Positions 48,020 to 57,980 are shown, counted from the stretch's first letter. The stretch is 64,000 nt of DNA from Sphaerochaetaceae bacterium (GCA_024699225.1 JAILPZ010000009.1:17990-81989); one strand, 5' to 3'. Notes: generated by a model from the sequence alone, not told the origin. Numbers and translations are program-made.

Positions 48020-48568
48020 ATGTTTAAAATTCTTGTTGTTGTAGATGTACAGAAAGATTTTGTAGACGGATCACTGGGATCAAAGGAAGCGGTAAAGATA
48101 GTTCCTGCCGTTATAGAGGCAATTAAGGAAAACAGAAAAAACAATGATTATCTTATCTTTACAATGGATACCCATGGTCAGGACTATCTTGATACTTTTG
48201 AGGGAAAGATGCTTCCTGTGCCTCACTGCATAAAGAATACCGATGGCTGGCTTCTTGATAAGAACATAAGAAGTATGGGCGACTGTGTTTTTGACACAAA
48301 CTGCAGCATTCTTGAAAAGCCGGGATTCGGCTGTCCTTCCCTGCCACAGACTATAGAAGAAATAACAAAGAATGCTGATGGAGACTTTGAAGTAACACTT
48401 TGCGGCCTGTGCACGGACATCTGTGTAGCTTCAAACGCCATGCTGCTGAGAGCCCTCTATCCTTCCATGAATATAAAGGTTCTTAAAGACGCATGTGCAG
48501 GCTCCACAGTGGAAAACCATGAGGCTGCATTAAAAGTCTTCAAAGCCTGTCAGATTGTTATAGAATAA
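48020..48568 (+). CDS. Isochorismatase/nicotinamidase-family cysteine hydrolase
   Basis: ILVVVDVQKDFVDGSLGS; VTLCGLCTDICVASNAMLLRA. Confidence 0.9.
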   Translation: MFKILVVVDVQKDFVDGSLGSKEAVKIVPAVIEAIKENRKNNDYLIFTMDTHGQDYLDTFEGKMLPVPHCIKNTDGWLLDKNIRSMGDCVFDTNCSILEKPGFGCPSLPQTIEEITKNADGDFEVTLCGLCTDICVASNAMLLRALYPSMNIKVLKDACAGSTVENHEAALKVFKACQIVIE

Positions 48569-49659
48569 CCTGCAAAGAAGTGAAATTCTCTCTCCCAGAT
48601 AACACCTGCCTCAGCGTTTAAATAGATGTTGAAGAACTCCAGTGCCTTTATTCTTGCACCAAGGCCAAAAACCGGTTTGGTGTAGTTGTCAATCCCGTTG
48701 TTTTCTCTCTGTTCGTAATAGTGGGCTCCAGCAAAAGCTCTGAGTTCAACACGGTCAAAGAATGTATAGCCGGCACCAGCTGTATACCAGTTATCTTCCT
48801 TTCTCACCGATACATTGTGGTCAACTTCACCTGTTTCGTACTTAACGTTGATAAAAGATGTAATGTTCTCTCCTGCCGGGATGCGAATCTCATACATGGA
48901 ATACTTGCCGTAGTCACTCATCCATTCTGAGCCTGTAACAGTGGTCTTATTCCCATTCATCTTTTTAAACGGGTTGACTGCAATAATTCCATATCCATAG
49001 CGGCTAAGAAAGTTTGTCTCGTAATCTGTATAGATAAAACCATAGTCAGACTCCATGCGGAAATTAAGACCATGGGTATCAAATGCATCATAGCTGTATG
49101 TCAGATACAGGGATGAAGAGGCTCCGGTTTTAAGTTTTATACCAGCTTTTACAAGAGCATCAAAACCTGTGTGTGCATATAAGTACGGAGAGAGAACACT
49201 GTCCAGATATCCTTCTGCGCTGGCTCTTACAGTAAAATCATACTCATCTGTCTCATAAGGTATATTAACTTCTGTAATACGGGTTAGTTTATGAAGGTAG
49301 TTCTGCATGGACTGACCACCGAGCTTACCCTTTGTCTGAAGTCCCAATCCGGCACAGAAAGTATAATAATCGTCAAAACTAAAGGTTTTTAAAACACCTA
49401 TTGTTAAAAAATCGTATCTGTAATCTTCTTCCTTAAATGTGTAGGCATCCAGGTCGAGATAAATATTGTAATCTTTAAACTCATAGTCCATATAAAGGCC
49501 AAAGCTCTTAAAATCATCCTCATTTCTTGAGAGACCTCTTGTGAAGCTGTCGTTTCCCATTCCATAGGTAACTGAGAAGTCCTCATCCTTGCCTGCAAAT
49601 ACGGGGAAAAGAGTAATAAAAACAAGCAGTATTACAAATACAAAAGAAATCTTTTTCAT
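48550..49659 (-). CDS. Putative outer-membrane beta-barrel protein
   Basis: Signal peptide MKKISFVFVILLVFITLFPVFA; alternating aromatic beta-strand pattern to terminal HFFAGYSITI. Confidence 0.6.
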   Translation of the reverse strand: MKKISFVFVILLVFITLFPVFAGKDEDFSVTYGMGNDSFTRGLSRNEDDFKSFGLYMDYEFKDYNIYLDLDAYTFKEEDYRYDFLTIGVLKTFSFDDYYTFCAGLGLQTKGKLGGQSMQNYLHKLTRITEVNIPYETDEYDFTVRASAEGYLDSVLSPYLYAHTGFDALVKAGIKLKTGASSSLYLTYSYDAFDTHGLNFRMESDYGFIYTDYETNFLSRYGYGIIAVNPFKKMNGNKTTVTGSEWMSDYGKYSMYEIRIPAGENITSFINVKYETGEVDHNVSVRKEDNWYTAGAGYTFFDRVELRAFAGAHYYEQRENNGIDNYTKPVFGLGARIKALEFFNIYLNAEAGVIWEREFHFFAGYSITI

Positions 49660-49675
49660 AGGCCAAATTATCAAA

Positions 49676-51043
49676 TTATTTCTCTTTCTGTTCAATATAT
49701 TCCAGTTCAGAGTTTTCTCTCGTTATGTTTTTTGCCCACTTGTTGCTGAAAAAATATTTGAAGACAGTGGGAAGTTTAACAAACTCGTCCGTACAGAGAA
49801 CCAGATAGACAATTTTAATATCTAGCTTAAGTGCAAAAGCTGCTATAAAACCTGCAGGGACAGCCCAGCACCACATGGTAATACCATCTACAAGAAGACC
49901 AAAACGGGAGTTTCCTCCGGCTCTGAAAGTTCCTGCAATAAGAGGCGTATTAATTGATGTGCCCATTATGTAAAAGCAGTTTACATGAAGCATGAACAGA
50001 AGATATTCATGGGCCGTCTCGGTTAAGTTTGCACCGGAAGAAATAAAAGGCGTCAGACAGAAAATTATAAAGCCTCCGAAGGCTCCGGCAAGTACTGCAA
50101 GAATAAGCAGAATACGGCTTGCAACTATAGCTTCCTGCTGCTTCCCTGCCCCGAGCATCTGCCCCAGTATTATTCCTGTAGAGCCTGCTATACCGTAGCT
50201 GAATACACAGCCGAGGTTTCTGACAACTGTTACAATTGCGTTTGCTGCAACTGCATCACTGCTTCTGTGACCGAGAATTACAGAGAACATGGAAAATGCC
50301 AGGCCCCAGACAAAGTCATTTGCTATTGCCGGGAAGCACATGCCCCTGAAATCCTTATCAAGAACAGAGTTTGACTTGAAGATGTATTTTATTCTGATTT
50401 TTATGTCACTGCTTCTCAGGGAAATGAAAATACAGATTATCATTTCAATGATTCTTGCAATTGCTGTAGCCACAGCAACACCGGCAGCGCCCATATCCAG
50501 GACAAAGATGAAAAGAGCGTTGAGGAGGACATTGAGAATCAGTGTAATGGTTTCTGTCATGGTGCAGATGGCTACACGCCCCGTACTTCTCAGGCCGGCA
50601 AGGAAGGTGTACGAGATTCCCCAGGCAATAATTCCGGGCGCAAAGAGACGCAGGTAGACAGAGCCGAGCTCAATCAGCTGCTGATCCGGGGTGTAGATCC
50701 TCATAAGGAGTGTTGGGAAAACCAGGCAGAGAAAGGCTGAGAAACCTGAAATAAACAGGGTATATTTTATGGCTATTCCCAGGGACCTGTTTATGGCGTC
50801 CGTGTTGCCCTTCCCCCAGTACTGTGAGCCCATCATGGTCATGCCCGTTCCCGTACCGAAGAGAAACCAGAAGAAAAGTGAGGTAATTTGAGTGGCAAGG
50901 GATACTGCAGAGATGGAACTCTGGCCTACGTAGTTGAGCATAATAACATCTGCCATGTTTACGGCAGAGTCCAGGACATTCTGAATTACAATGGGGAATG
51001 TCAGCAGCGCTACGTGTTTATAAAAACCTTTTTCAACCTTCAT
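49676..51043 (-). CDS. MATE-family efflux transporter
   Basis: 455 aa, 12 TM; NMADVIMLNYVGQSSISAVSLATQI; GTGTGMTMMGSQYWGK. Confidence 0.93.
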   Translation of the reverse strand: MKVEKGFYKHVALLTFPIVIQNVLDSAVNMADVIMLNYVGQSSISAVSLATQITSLFFWFLFGTGTGMTMMGSQYWGKGNTDAINRSLGIAIKYTLFISGFSAFLCLVFPTLLMRIYTPDQQLIELGSVYLRLFAPGIIAWGISYTFLAGLRSTGRVAICTMTETITLILNVLLNALFIFVLDMGAAGVAVATAIARIIEMIICIFISLRSSDIKIRIKYIFKSNSVLDKDFRGMCFPAIANDFVWGLAFSMFSVILGHRSSDAVAANAIVTVVRNLGCVFSYGIAGSTGIILGQMLGAGKQQEAIVASRILLILAVLAGAFGGFIIFCLTPFISSGANLTETAHEYLLFMLHVNCFYIMGTSINTPLIAGTFRAGGNSRFGLLVDGITMWCWAVPAGFIAAFALKLDIKIVYLVLCTDEFVKLPTVFKYFFSNKWAKNITRENSELEYIEQKEK

Positions 51044-51923
51044 TGAAGAACTTTACAGCCTCTGAGAAAGCCCTGTCCATTGACGGAAGGTCTATATCAT
51101 ACGGAATACCATGCGTACATTTTTCAAGATGAATATGCTTTGAATTTTTGATTCTTGAAGCAACATCGTCGCACATGCTTTTACTGATTAAAGGATCTTT
51201 CCCACCTGAGAAAACAAGTGTTTTTGTTTCAAGTGAAGGAAGAACCTGATATGAAGATTTAAACAGCTTGTCTGCATCAAGGAACTTTGAAGGAGTTATG
51301 AAGGACCAGTATTCGGCACCGAGAGCCAGATCTGCTTCAACACCTGCCTCATACTCAAAATGATAAGAATCATCATGCTGCCATGGAGTAGGAATTCTCT
51401 TTTTAAACGGCTTTACAAGTTTTAACTGACGTCTCTGTCTGTCGGAAATAACATTTTCGCCTATTCCCGGAGCAAAAAGAACCATTTTCTTCACAGGAAA
51501 ATCCTTAGCACAAAGCGCACAGAGTGCACAGCCCATGGAGTGTCCTGCAAGATAGAGATTCTCTTCTCCGTATTTTTCCATCAGGGCCTTGCAGTAAAAC
51601 TTAGCAGAATCAAGCCACTGTCTGTCATTTGACCTGTAAAAATCTTCCCAGGTTGTTCCCATTCCGGGGTTTCTGGGGGCCCAGACATCAAAGCCTGCCA
51701 TGTAAAGGCGTTTGGCAAAGGCTGCCATCTCTCCGGGATATCCCTGGTAGCCCTGAAGGCAAAGCACAGCCTTTCCGGAGCCGTTCTTATGAATAATTTT
51801 AAAAGACCTGGCATTATCCTTAACGCTGTCTTTATCAGTACAGATACCTTCAGGCAGGTCAAGACCCAGATTATAGTCAAACTTGCCGTCAAAAGACGGT
51901 GTAAGTGATTTTTTCTCTTCCAT
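51033..51923 (-). CDS. Alpha/beta hydrolase (carboxylesterase-like)
   Basis: VLCLQGYQGYPGEM; LYLAGHSMGCALCALCA (GxSxG); CTHGIPYD. Confidence 0.88.
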   Translation of the reverse strand: MEEKKSLTPSFDGKFDYNLGLDLPEGICTDKDSVKDNARSFKIIHKNGSGKAVLCLQGYQGYPGEMAAFAKRLYMAGFDVWAPRNPGMGTTWEDFYRSNDRQWLDSAKFYCKALMEKYGEENLYLAGHSMGCALCALCAKDFPVKKMVLFAPGIGENVISDRQRRQLKLVKPFKKRIPTPWQHDDSYHFEYEAGVEADLALGAEYWSFITPSKFLDADKLFKSSYQVLPSLETKTLVFSGGKDPLISKSMCDDVASRIKNSKHIHLEKCTHGIPYDIDLPSMDRAFSEAVKFFNEG

Positions 51924-51924
51924 T

Positions 51925-53376
51925 TTACTCTCCGAGTGCCTTTATAACATTTTTATAAAAATCTACAGCTCCCGGCAGACAGGAGACGGAAAGACACTCG
52001 TCTATTCCGTGCATGCCCTTCATCTGAGCCGGACCGTAGAGAACAGGGGCAAAACGTACGCAAGTATCACAGATTTCCTGATAAAAACGTGCATCCGTAC
52101 CTCCTGTCATAACGTAAGGAACGCTTACTATAGTTGGAAATGTTTGTTTTATTACCGACTTTACAAGTTTAAAAGCCTCTCCGTTCATATCAGGAGAAGG
52201 CATGACATCGTTGGCAAGAAGCACTTCTGTTTCCAGTCCGTATTTTGCAGCAAGATCTGTTATGATTTTAAGACTCTCTTCCCTTCCCTGGTTCTTTCCA
52301 AAGCGTATGTTTGCAGTAACTGAAGCTTCCGCAGGAATGACATTAAATGCATCTGAACCGCTTTGCATGGTAAAGCAGATTGAAGTTCCAAGCATGGCCG
52401 CTCCCTGTGCAGAGATAAGAGGCATGAGCTTAGTCAGAAGACCTCCGAACAGCCAGAGATTTCCAAACACCAGGGCAAGAGGAAAAGATGAGTACTCTGA
52501 AATGGTATTAAAGAAAGACCTGACTTCAGGGATGAGTTCTCTCTTAAACGGAGATTTTTTCTCTACGTCATTTACAAAACGTGCAAGACGGGCAATAGGT
52601 GTGTTCTTTGTAGGAGCACTTGCGTGGCCTCCGGTACTCTTTGCAGTGAACTTCACCCCACACATACCCTTCTCTATTATTCCCATAACGGCAAAATCAC
52701 CGTTTACGCCTGAAAGCGGATTTTCAATTATTCCGCCGCCCTCATCACAGACAAGAAATGGTTTAACACCGCGCTTTTTCAGATAGTCAACAAGGGACGG
52801 ACACCCCGGTCCTGCCCACTCCTCAGTACAGGAAGAGGAAAGATAAACATCCTGCTCAGGTACATATCCCTGACTAAGAAGTTCCTCAACAGCCTGGAAG
52901 AATGCCATGACAGTACACTTGGTATCTGCACTTCCGCGTCCCCAGACAAGAGAATCATCTATATCACCTGAAAACGGCTCGTGCTTCCAAACACCCTCAA
53001 CAGGTACTACATCCTGGTGTCCCATAAGAACCACAGGCCTGTCACTCTTCTTTCCCTTCCACTTGAACAGAAGGTTTCCGTTTATATCTGTTTTTTCAAG
53101 ATTCTTGTGTACAAGCGGAAAGAGCTTTTCCAAAAGTGCGTGAAACTCATAGATGCGCTCAGGTTTATCAATACCTGAAGTCGAGACGGTATCAATTTTA
53201 ATCATCTCGGAGAGTTTTTTTGCATACTCATCTTCACGCTCTCTGTCTCCAACAGGGACATACCTGGGAGTCTTTTTCTTCTTCATCCGTGAAACCAGGG
53301 TTCTGAGAACTGCTACAAGGAGAAGTAAAACAAAGACACAGACTATGGCGCAGAGAGCATAAAGAACGTAAATCAT
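51925..53376 (-). CDS. Membrane-anchored M20-family peptidase (PM20D1/CPS1-like)
   Basis: N-terminal TM; VVLMGHQDVVPV; WGRGSADTKCTVMAF; SSSCTEEWAGPGC. Confidence 0.88.
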   Translation of the reverse strand: MIYVLYALCAIVCVFVLLLLVAVLRTLVSRMKKKKTPRYVPVGDREREDEYAKKLSEMIKIDTVSTSGIDKPERIYEFHALLEKLFPLVHKNLEKTDINGNLLFKWKGKKSDRPVVLMGHQDVVPVEGVWKHEPFSGDIDDSLVWGRGSADTKCTVMAFFQAVEELLSQGYVPEQDVYLSSSCTEEWAGPGCPSLVDYLKKRGVKPFLVCDEGGGIIENPLSGVNGDFAVMGIIEKGMCGVKFTAKSTGGHASAPTKNTPIARLARFVNDVEKKSPFKRELIPEVRSFFNTISEYSSFPLALVFGNLWLFGGLLTKLMPLISAQGAAMLGTSICFTMQSGSDAFNVIPAEASVTANIRFGKNQGREESLKIITDLAAKYGLETEVLLANDVMPSPDMNGEAFKLVKSVIKQTFPTIVSVPYVMTGGTDARFYQEICDTCVRFAPVLYGPAQMKGMHGIDECLSVSCLPGAVDFYKNVIKALGE

Positions 53377-54041
53377 TTTTGTTTCCTGTAAAGTAAATAT
53401 GCAATTCCAATGGCAAGAGCGCCACTTGGAATGATCATCATACTCGTTGATCCGGTTAGGGAAGGAACAAGAATAAAGAGCAGAGACATAAGCAGAAGCG
53501 GGGCTACTGCTATCTTCATGTTGCCTCTGAAGTACTTGTATGCCATGGCTCCGAACAGGGCCGGAACAACATTTGCAAAGGCCGGCTGAAGCACAGGACT
53601 CTGCAGAACACCCTTAAGAGGCTGCAAAAGCAGTACTCCAAGAGCCAGTACAAGGATTGTAACAAGTGAAGAAGTTGCAATTGAGAGCGTTGAAATAATT
53701 TCATTCTCAGGTGTGCCGCTCTTAACTCCTGCTATATCCCTTGCATTAACAGCACATGGTATTTTCATGTTAATGAGGTTTCCTGTAATAAATGCAAGGT
53801 AGCTTCCGCCTGCTCCGAGCATGGGAGTATAGATTAAAAACTCTACAACTGAGCTTACAGTCCAGATAAGTCCTACTGAAAGAAAACCTCTTGCAACTGC
53901 ACCCAGATCCGGCATGGCACCAAGGATGGCACCGATTAAGAACGGTGCACCGAGAAGCAGAATCAGGGTCACAACGCTGAAGATGCGGCCTAAACCATGA
54001 GTCTTATTGTTGTATTTTTCAAAATATTCGTTTCTGTTCAT
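53373..54041 (-). CDS. Small polytopic membrane protein, partner of DUF5058 gene
   Basis: 222 aa, about six TM, tightly coupled between DUF5058-like gene and M20 peptidase. Confidence 0.7.
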   Translation of the reverse strand: MNRNEYFEKYNNKTHGLGRIFSVVTLILLLGAPFLIGAILGAMPDLGAVARGFLSVGLIWTVSSVVEFLIYTPMLGAGGSYLAFITGNLINMKIPCAVNARDIAGVKSGTPENEIISTLSIATSSLVTILVLALGVLLLQPLKGVLQSPVLQPAFANVVPALFGAMAYKYFRGNMKIAVAPLLLMSLLFILVPSLTGSTSMMIIPSGALAIGIAYLLYRKQK

Positions 54042-54052
54042 AACCGGCCTCC

Positions 54053-54820
54053 TCAGATAAGACTTAAGACTACGGCAGAAGACATGCCTATGAGCATGCT
54101 TGCTGCAACGGAGAAGTTGTCAACCCAGAGTTTTTTCTTCTTCTCTGAAAGATAGACAAACAGGGCCATGACAAGACCAGAAACAAATACAACGGCGAGC
54201 GGGAGCCAGTCACCTGTGAATGTAAAGAGTCCGTTTGACGATACAAAGGTTCCGATATAGCTTCCTATGTAGGCACTTACCAGACCTATGAACATGGCAC
54301 TCATGGCCAGGTCTCCAAAGCCACTTTTTTTGTTAAGCTTTGTCTCGTTCTCAGACGGGCTCTTAATTCCTATTTTCTTTAAATATCCCTTGTTAAAGAG
54401 AACTGAAAGAAGCATGCCCCACATAATACAAAGGCTCATAAGAAGTGCAATAGTTGAGAATGCTGAGAGAGTCATGGCCTCAGGATTCAGCCCTCCTATT
54501 CCCACATGCTCCGCAGCAGCCTGGGCTACCTGTGTCTCGTAGTGCAGAGCTCCTATTACAGAGAGTCTGAGCCACGGCCATGGAATACCAAGGCTTCCGG
54601 AGAGTGCTATAACACCAAGGAGGATTCCAACGGCAGGAAGGACTGAGAAAGTTGCACTTGATGTTACAACTCTCTTAAGTATCACCCTGTCCATTCCCAT
54701 TGCCAGACCGGCCTTGTAAGCACGAACAATAAAGACTACGCAGATAATAGCAACGAAACCTATAATACCGCCACAGATAAGATACAGCGGCGCACTGTTT
54801 AATGCAGCCATGACAGACAT
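54053..54820 (-). CDS. DUF5058-family membrane protein
   Basis: 255 aa; SATFSVLPAVGILLGVIALSGSLGIPWPWLRLSVIGALHYETQVA. Confidence 0.7.
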   Translation of the reverse strand: MSVMAALNSAPLYLICGGIIGFVAIICVVFIVRAYKAGLAMGMDRVILKRVVTSSATFSVLPAVGILLGVIALSGSLGIPWPWLRLSVIGALHYETQVAQAAAEHVGIGGLNPEAMTLSAFSTIALLMSLCIMWGMLLSVLFNKGYLKKIGIKSPSENETKLNKKSGFGDLAMSAMFIGLVSAYIGSYIGTFVSSNGLFTFTGDWLPLAVVFVSGLVMALFVYLSEKKKKLWVDNFSVAASMLIGMSSAVVLSLI

Positions 54821-54835
54821 AAAATTCCTCCAATA

Positions 54836-55621
54836 CTATGATAACAGAATTCTGTCAGTGTTGAGTGCTTTTCCTGAGCCCTTCCTGAAAAGAACCAGCA
54901 AGTCAGAAATCTTAAGATTTTTCTTCTCTTCTCCACATGCATCAAATACAACCTTACCGTCGTCCATCATCAGTATTCTGTTTCCGAAATCCAGGGCACT
55001 CTGCATGTTGTGAGTAACCATCAGACATGTAAGATTGTACTTTGTAACTATATCATTTGTAATTTTCAAAACCTTTTCCGCTGTTGCAGGGTCCAGTGCA
55101 GCTGTGTGCTCATCCAGTAAAAGCAGATCAGGCGGATTAATTGTAGCCATCATAAGCGTCAGAGCCTGTCTCTGACCTCCGGAGAGAAGTCCTACAGGTT
55201 TTGTAAGCTTATCCTCAAGGCCCATTCCAAGTTCACTGAGCTTTTCCTTAAAGCGTTCGCGGTCCTGACGGTTTAATGTTGAGAACCAGCCACCGCGTCC
55301 TGCAGCAAGAGCCAGGTTTTCCTCGATTGTCATGCCGGGAGCTGTTCCAAGCATGGGATCCTGGAACAGTCGTCCTATTCTTCTTGATCTCTTGTACTCA
55401 CTCATAAGAGTTATGTTCTTTCCGTCCAGAAGGATTGTTCCGCTGTCGGTAAAGAATGTTCCGGAGATGGCATTAAACAATGTGGACTTACCTGCTCCGT
55501 TTGCTCCTATTATGGTTACAAACTCTGAATCTTTTACTGTAAGTGAAAAATCACTGAAAACTTTTTTCTCGTTTATGGTTCCCGGATTGAAGGTCTTGGA
55601 AATGTTTTTAATCTCAAGCAT
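54836..55621 (-). CDS. ABC transporter ATP-binding protein (TrpZ-like)
   Basis: IIGANGAGKSTLFNAI; LLSGGQRQALTLMMATINPPDLLLLDEHTAALDP. Confidence 0.92.
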   Translation of the reverse strand: MLEIKNISKTFNPGTINEKKVFSDFSLTVKDSEFVTIIGANGAGKSTLFNAISGTFFTDSGTILLDGKNITLMSEYKRSRRIGRLFQDPMLGTAPGMTIEENLALAAGRGGWFSTLNRQDRERFKEKLSELGMGLEDKLTKPVGLLSGGQRQALTLMMATINPPDLLLLDEHTAALDPATAEKVLKITNDIVTKYNLTCLMVTHNMQSALDFGNRILMMDDGKVVFDACGEEKKNLKISDLLVLFRKGSGKALNTDRILLS

Positions 55622-56546
55622 GAAGACCTCCTTTCCTGTTTGCCATTCTTCTCTTTATCATTGGAATCTGGCTCTTAAGATAAGGAGCTGAGATAGCAAT
55701 AATAACTATTACGGATGATACGAGTTTGAGCATGAAGGCCGGCATGTTAAAGCGCAGAGCAAGAGTATAAACTACTCTGAAAATAACAGCTCCGACTACT
55801 GCAAAAACAGCTCTCAGCGCAATCCTGGTTCCTCCGTAGAAGGCTCCTCCAATCAAAAGAGAAGCAAGTGCAACTGTAAGAACACCACTTCCAATATCAA
55901 TGTTTACAGACTTCTGAGCCTGTGCCATAAGGCACCCTGAGAGTGCTGTAAATGAGTTTGAAATAATAAGACCGACTGTTGTTGTCATGGCCGGGTTAAT
56001 GGATGAAGAACGGACCATGGCAGGGTTGTTTCCGGTAGCACGGATGGCAAGACCGAGTCTTGTTCTTAAGAAGAAATACAGGAAAACAATTACTGCAGCT
56101 ACAGCTATCAGAGCAATAATAATCTTGTACTGTCCGACAAAAGAAGAGCCGGAAAGAGAATTCTTGAGCTTTGTAAATACAGTTTCCGTTCTGTTCATAT
56201 TAAGCAGTGATGAGTTTCCCATAACTGCAATATTTACAGAATACAAACCGGTATTCACAATAATACCGGACAGGAGGCTGTTGATACCCATTCTTGTCTG
56301 AAGAACGGCGGTAACAAGGCCGCTGAGCATGCCTGCGGCCATAGCCGCAGCTATTGAAAGATACGGGTGACCTGAGATGGCCACAACCGCACCAACGGCT
56401 GCTCCGAAAGTAAAGCAGCCGTCAGTAGAGAGGTCACAGACATTTAACATGCTGTAACTTAGAAATAAGGCAAGTACTGTCAGTGAGCTGATAAGCCCAA
56501 GTTCAAGAGCAGTCTGCCCCAGTGTGAATATTGATGCAAAATCCAT
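55614..56546 (-). CDS. ABC transporter permease (TrpY-like)
   Basis: 310 aa polytopic, branched-chain-type permease pattern; IRATGNNPAMVRSSSINPAMT. Confidence 0.9.
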   Translation of the reverse strand: MDFASIFTLGQTALELGLISSLTVLALFLSYSMLNVCDLSTDGCFTFGAAVGAVVAISGHPYLSIAAAMAAGMLSGLVTAVLQTRMGINSLLSGIIVNTGLYSVNIAVMGNSSLLNMNRTETVFTKLKNSLSGSSFVGQYKIIIALIAVAAVIVFLYFFLRTRLGLAIRATGNNPAMVRSSSINPAMTTTVGLIISNSFTALSGCLMAQAQKSVNIDIGSGVLTVALASLLIGGAFYGGTRIALRAVFAVVGAVIFRVVYTLALRFNMPAFMLKLVSSVIVIIAISAPYLKSQIPMIKRRMANRKGGLHA

Positions 56547-57589
56547 TACTTGAGATCTCCGAAACTCTCAGCAGTAGTTATGCTCTGAACCTTTGTGCAG
56601 TATGGAGCAAAGAGAGCTGATACTTCATCAAAGCTGTATCCGAGTGCAGCACATGTTTCTGTGTTAACTGTTGCTGTTCCGTTGTCAAATGTCTTAACTG
56701 CAACATTTGCAGGATTTAAACCGGAAGCAAGAATCTCATAAACCATCTCACCTGTGACTGTTCCGAGGTTAGCATAATCAACACCATAACCGAGGAAAGC
56801 TCCGTTAAGTGCAAATGAGTCAGCTCCTGTGAACTGCGGAATTCCGGCTTCATTGAAAATCTCATAGATTGAAAGCTGGGCATTCATGATTGTGTTGTCA
56901 CTTGGAGTGAACACTGCCTCAACCTTGTCTGTTACAAGAGCTCTGGCGGCAAGTACAACCTCGTCAACGTTAGTTCCGGTTCTTTCAACTACTGTAATTC
57001 CCTTGCTCTCAAGAGCTGCCTTGGCCTGAGCTATGGCTGTTGTTGAGGAATCCTGACCTACATCATAGAGAAGTCCGACCTTCTTAATTGAGGGCTTGAG
57101 AGCCAGAATCAGGTTGATAACAGCGTTTGTATCAAGGTAGTCAGATGTTCCGGTTATGTTCTTACCCGGCTTATCAAGTGAGCTGACAATTCCTGTTGCA
57201 AGAGGATCTGAGACAGCTGCAAATACTACCGGAATATTATTATCTTCTGTTGCTGCCTGCATGGCCATGGCAACCGGTGTTGCAATACCGACCATAAGGT
57301 CTACTTTCTCAGCTATGAAGTTGGCAATTATCTGGTTCATGACACTTGCATCTGCGTTACAGTTATCATACTTGATTTCAACACTATAACCATTCTTCTC
57401 ACACAGACTCTCAAGTGAAGCTGTAAGGTTTTCTACAATCTGATTTAATGAAGCATCATCTACGTAGTTACAGATACCGACTTTAAAGCTTTTTCCGGTA
57501 TCTTCTGAAGTGCTCTTGCTGCATCCAGCAAAAGCAAAGAGTGCGACAAACGCAACAACCAGTGCTACCGCTACCATGTTCTTTTTCAT
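56546..57589 (-). CDS. ABC transporter substrate-binding protein (ABC_sub_bind, TrpX-like)
   Basis: Lipobox FAGC; FKVGICNYVDDASLNQIVENL; NIPVVFAAVSDPLATGIV; KVEAVFTPSDNTIMNA. Confidence 0.9.
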   Translation of the reverse strand: MKKNMVAVALVVAFVALFAFAGCSKSTSEDTGKSFKVGICNYVDDASLNQIVENLTASLESLCEKNGYSVEIKYDNCNADASVMNQIIANFIAEKVDLMVGIATPVAMAMQAATEDNNIPVVFAAVSDPLATGIVSSLDKPGKNITGTSDYLDTNAVINLILALKPSIKKVGLLYDVGQDSSTTAIAQAKAALESKGITVVERTGTNVDEVVLAARALVTDKVEAVFTPSDNTIMNAQLSIYEIFNEAGIPQFTGADSFALNGAFLGYGVDYANLGTVTGEMVYEILASGLNPANVAVKTFDNGTATVNTETCAALGYSFDEVSALFAPYCTKVQSITTAESFGDLK

Positions 57590-57606
57590 TTTTTTCTCCT
57601 TAGGAG

Positions 57607-57885
57607 CATAAAAAAATCCTGCCCCTGCAACATTAAAATATGCTGGGACAGGATGTAATAAACATTATCCTGCGGTGCCACCCGGCTTGACACAACGTGT
57701 CCTCTTTATGCACACCACCATGTGCTCCCTGTTTTACGGCCAGAGTTTCCGTCTCCCATACTCGGTATCCCTTTCTGTTCGCCCTCAGAAGTCCATTCAC
57801 AAACACATTTTCTGCCGCCATCTCACCATCAGCGACTCTCTCATTGAAAAGCGGTGTTTCCTACTACTCTTCTTCAACGGTGTAT
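57607..57885 (-). promoter_or_regulatory. T-box leader, predicted Trp specifier (UGG)
   Basis: Minus strand: AGAGTAGTAGGAAACACC...AGAGAGTCGCTGATGGTGAGATGGCGGC...GTGTTTGTGAATGGAC...CCGGGTGGCACCGCAGG...terminator ATCCTGTCCC..GGGGCAGGATTTTTTT. Confidence 0.9.
57610..57654 (-). terminator. T-box intrinsic terminator hairpin
   Basis: ATCCTGTCCCAGCATATTTTAATGTTGCAGGGGCAGGATTTTTTT on minus strand. Confidence 0.88.
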
Positions 57886-57889
57886 CTAC

Positions 57890-57918
57890 GTTTTAAACCA
57901 ATATGACAATCTTGTCAA
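57890..57918 (-). promoter_or_regulatory. Putative promoter for T-box operon (TTGACA-17 nt-TAAAAC)
   Basis: Minus strand TTGACA at 57918-57913, TAAAAC at 57895-57890, immediately upstream of the leader. Confidence 0.5.
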
Positions 57919-57980
57919 CTTTGTTTCTATACAAAGTAACATTTTTTATATTTTATTCTAAAAAAATCATTTTAAGAAGT

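Noticed and set aside
52202-52786. 194-aa plus-strand ORF
   Set aside because: Antisense to the conserved M20 peptidase coding sequence.
57633-57906. Small ORFs (57633..57821, 57675..57896, 57697..57906)
   Set aside because: They lie inside the T-box leader, which explains the sequence conservation as RNA structure.
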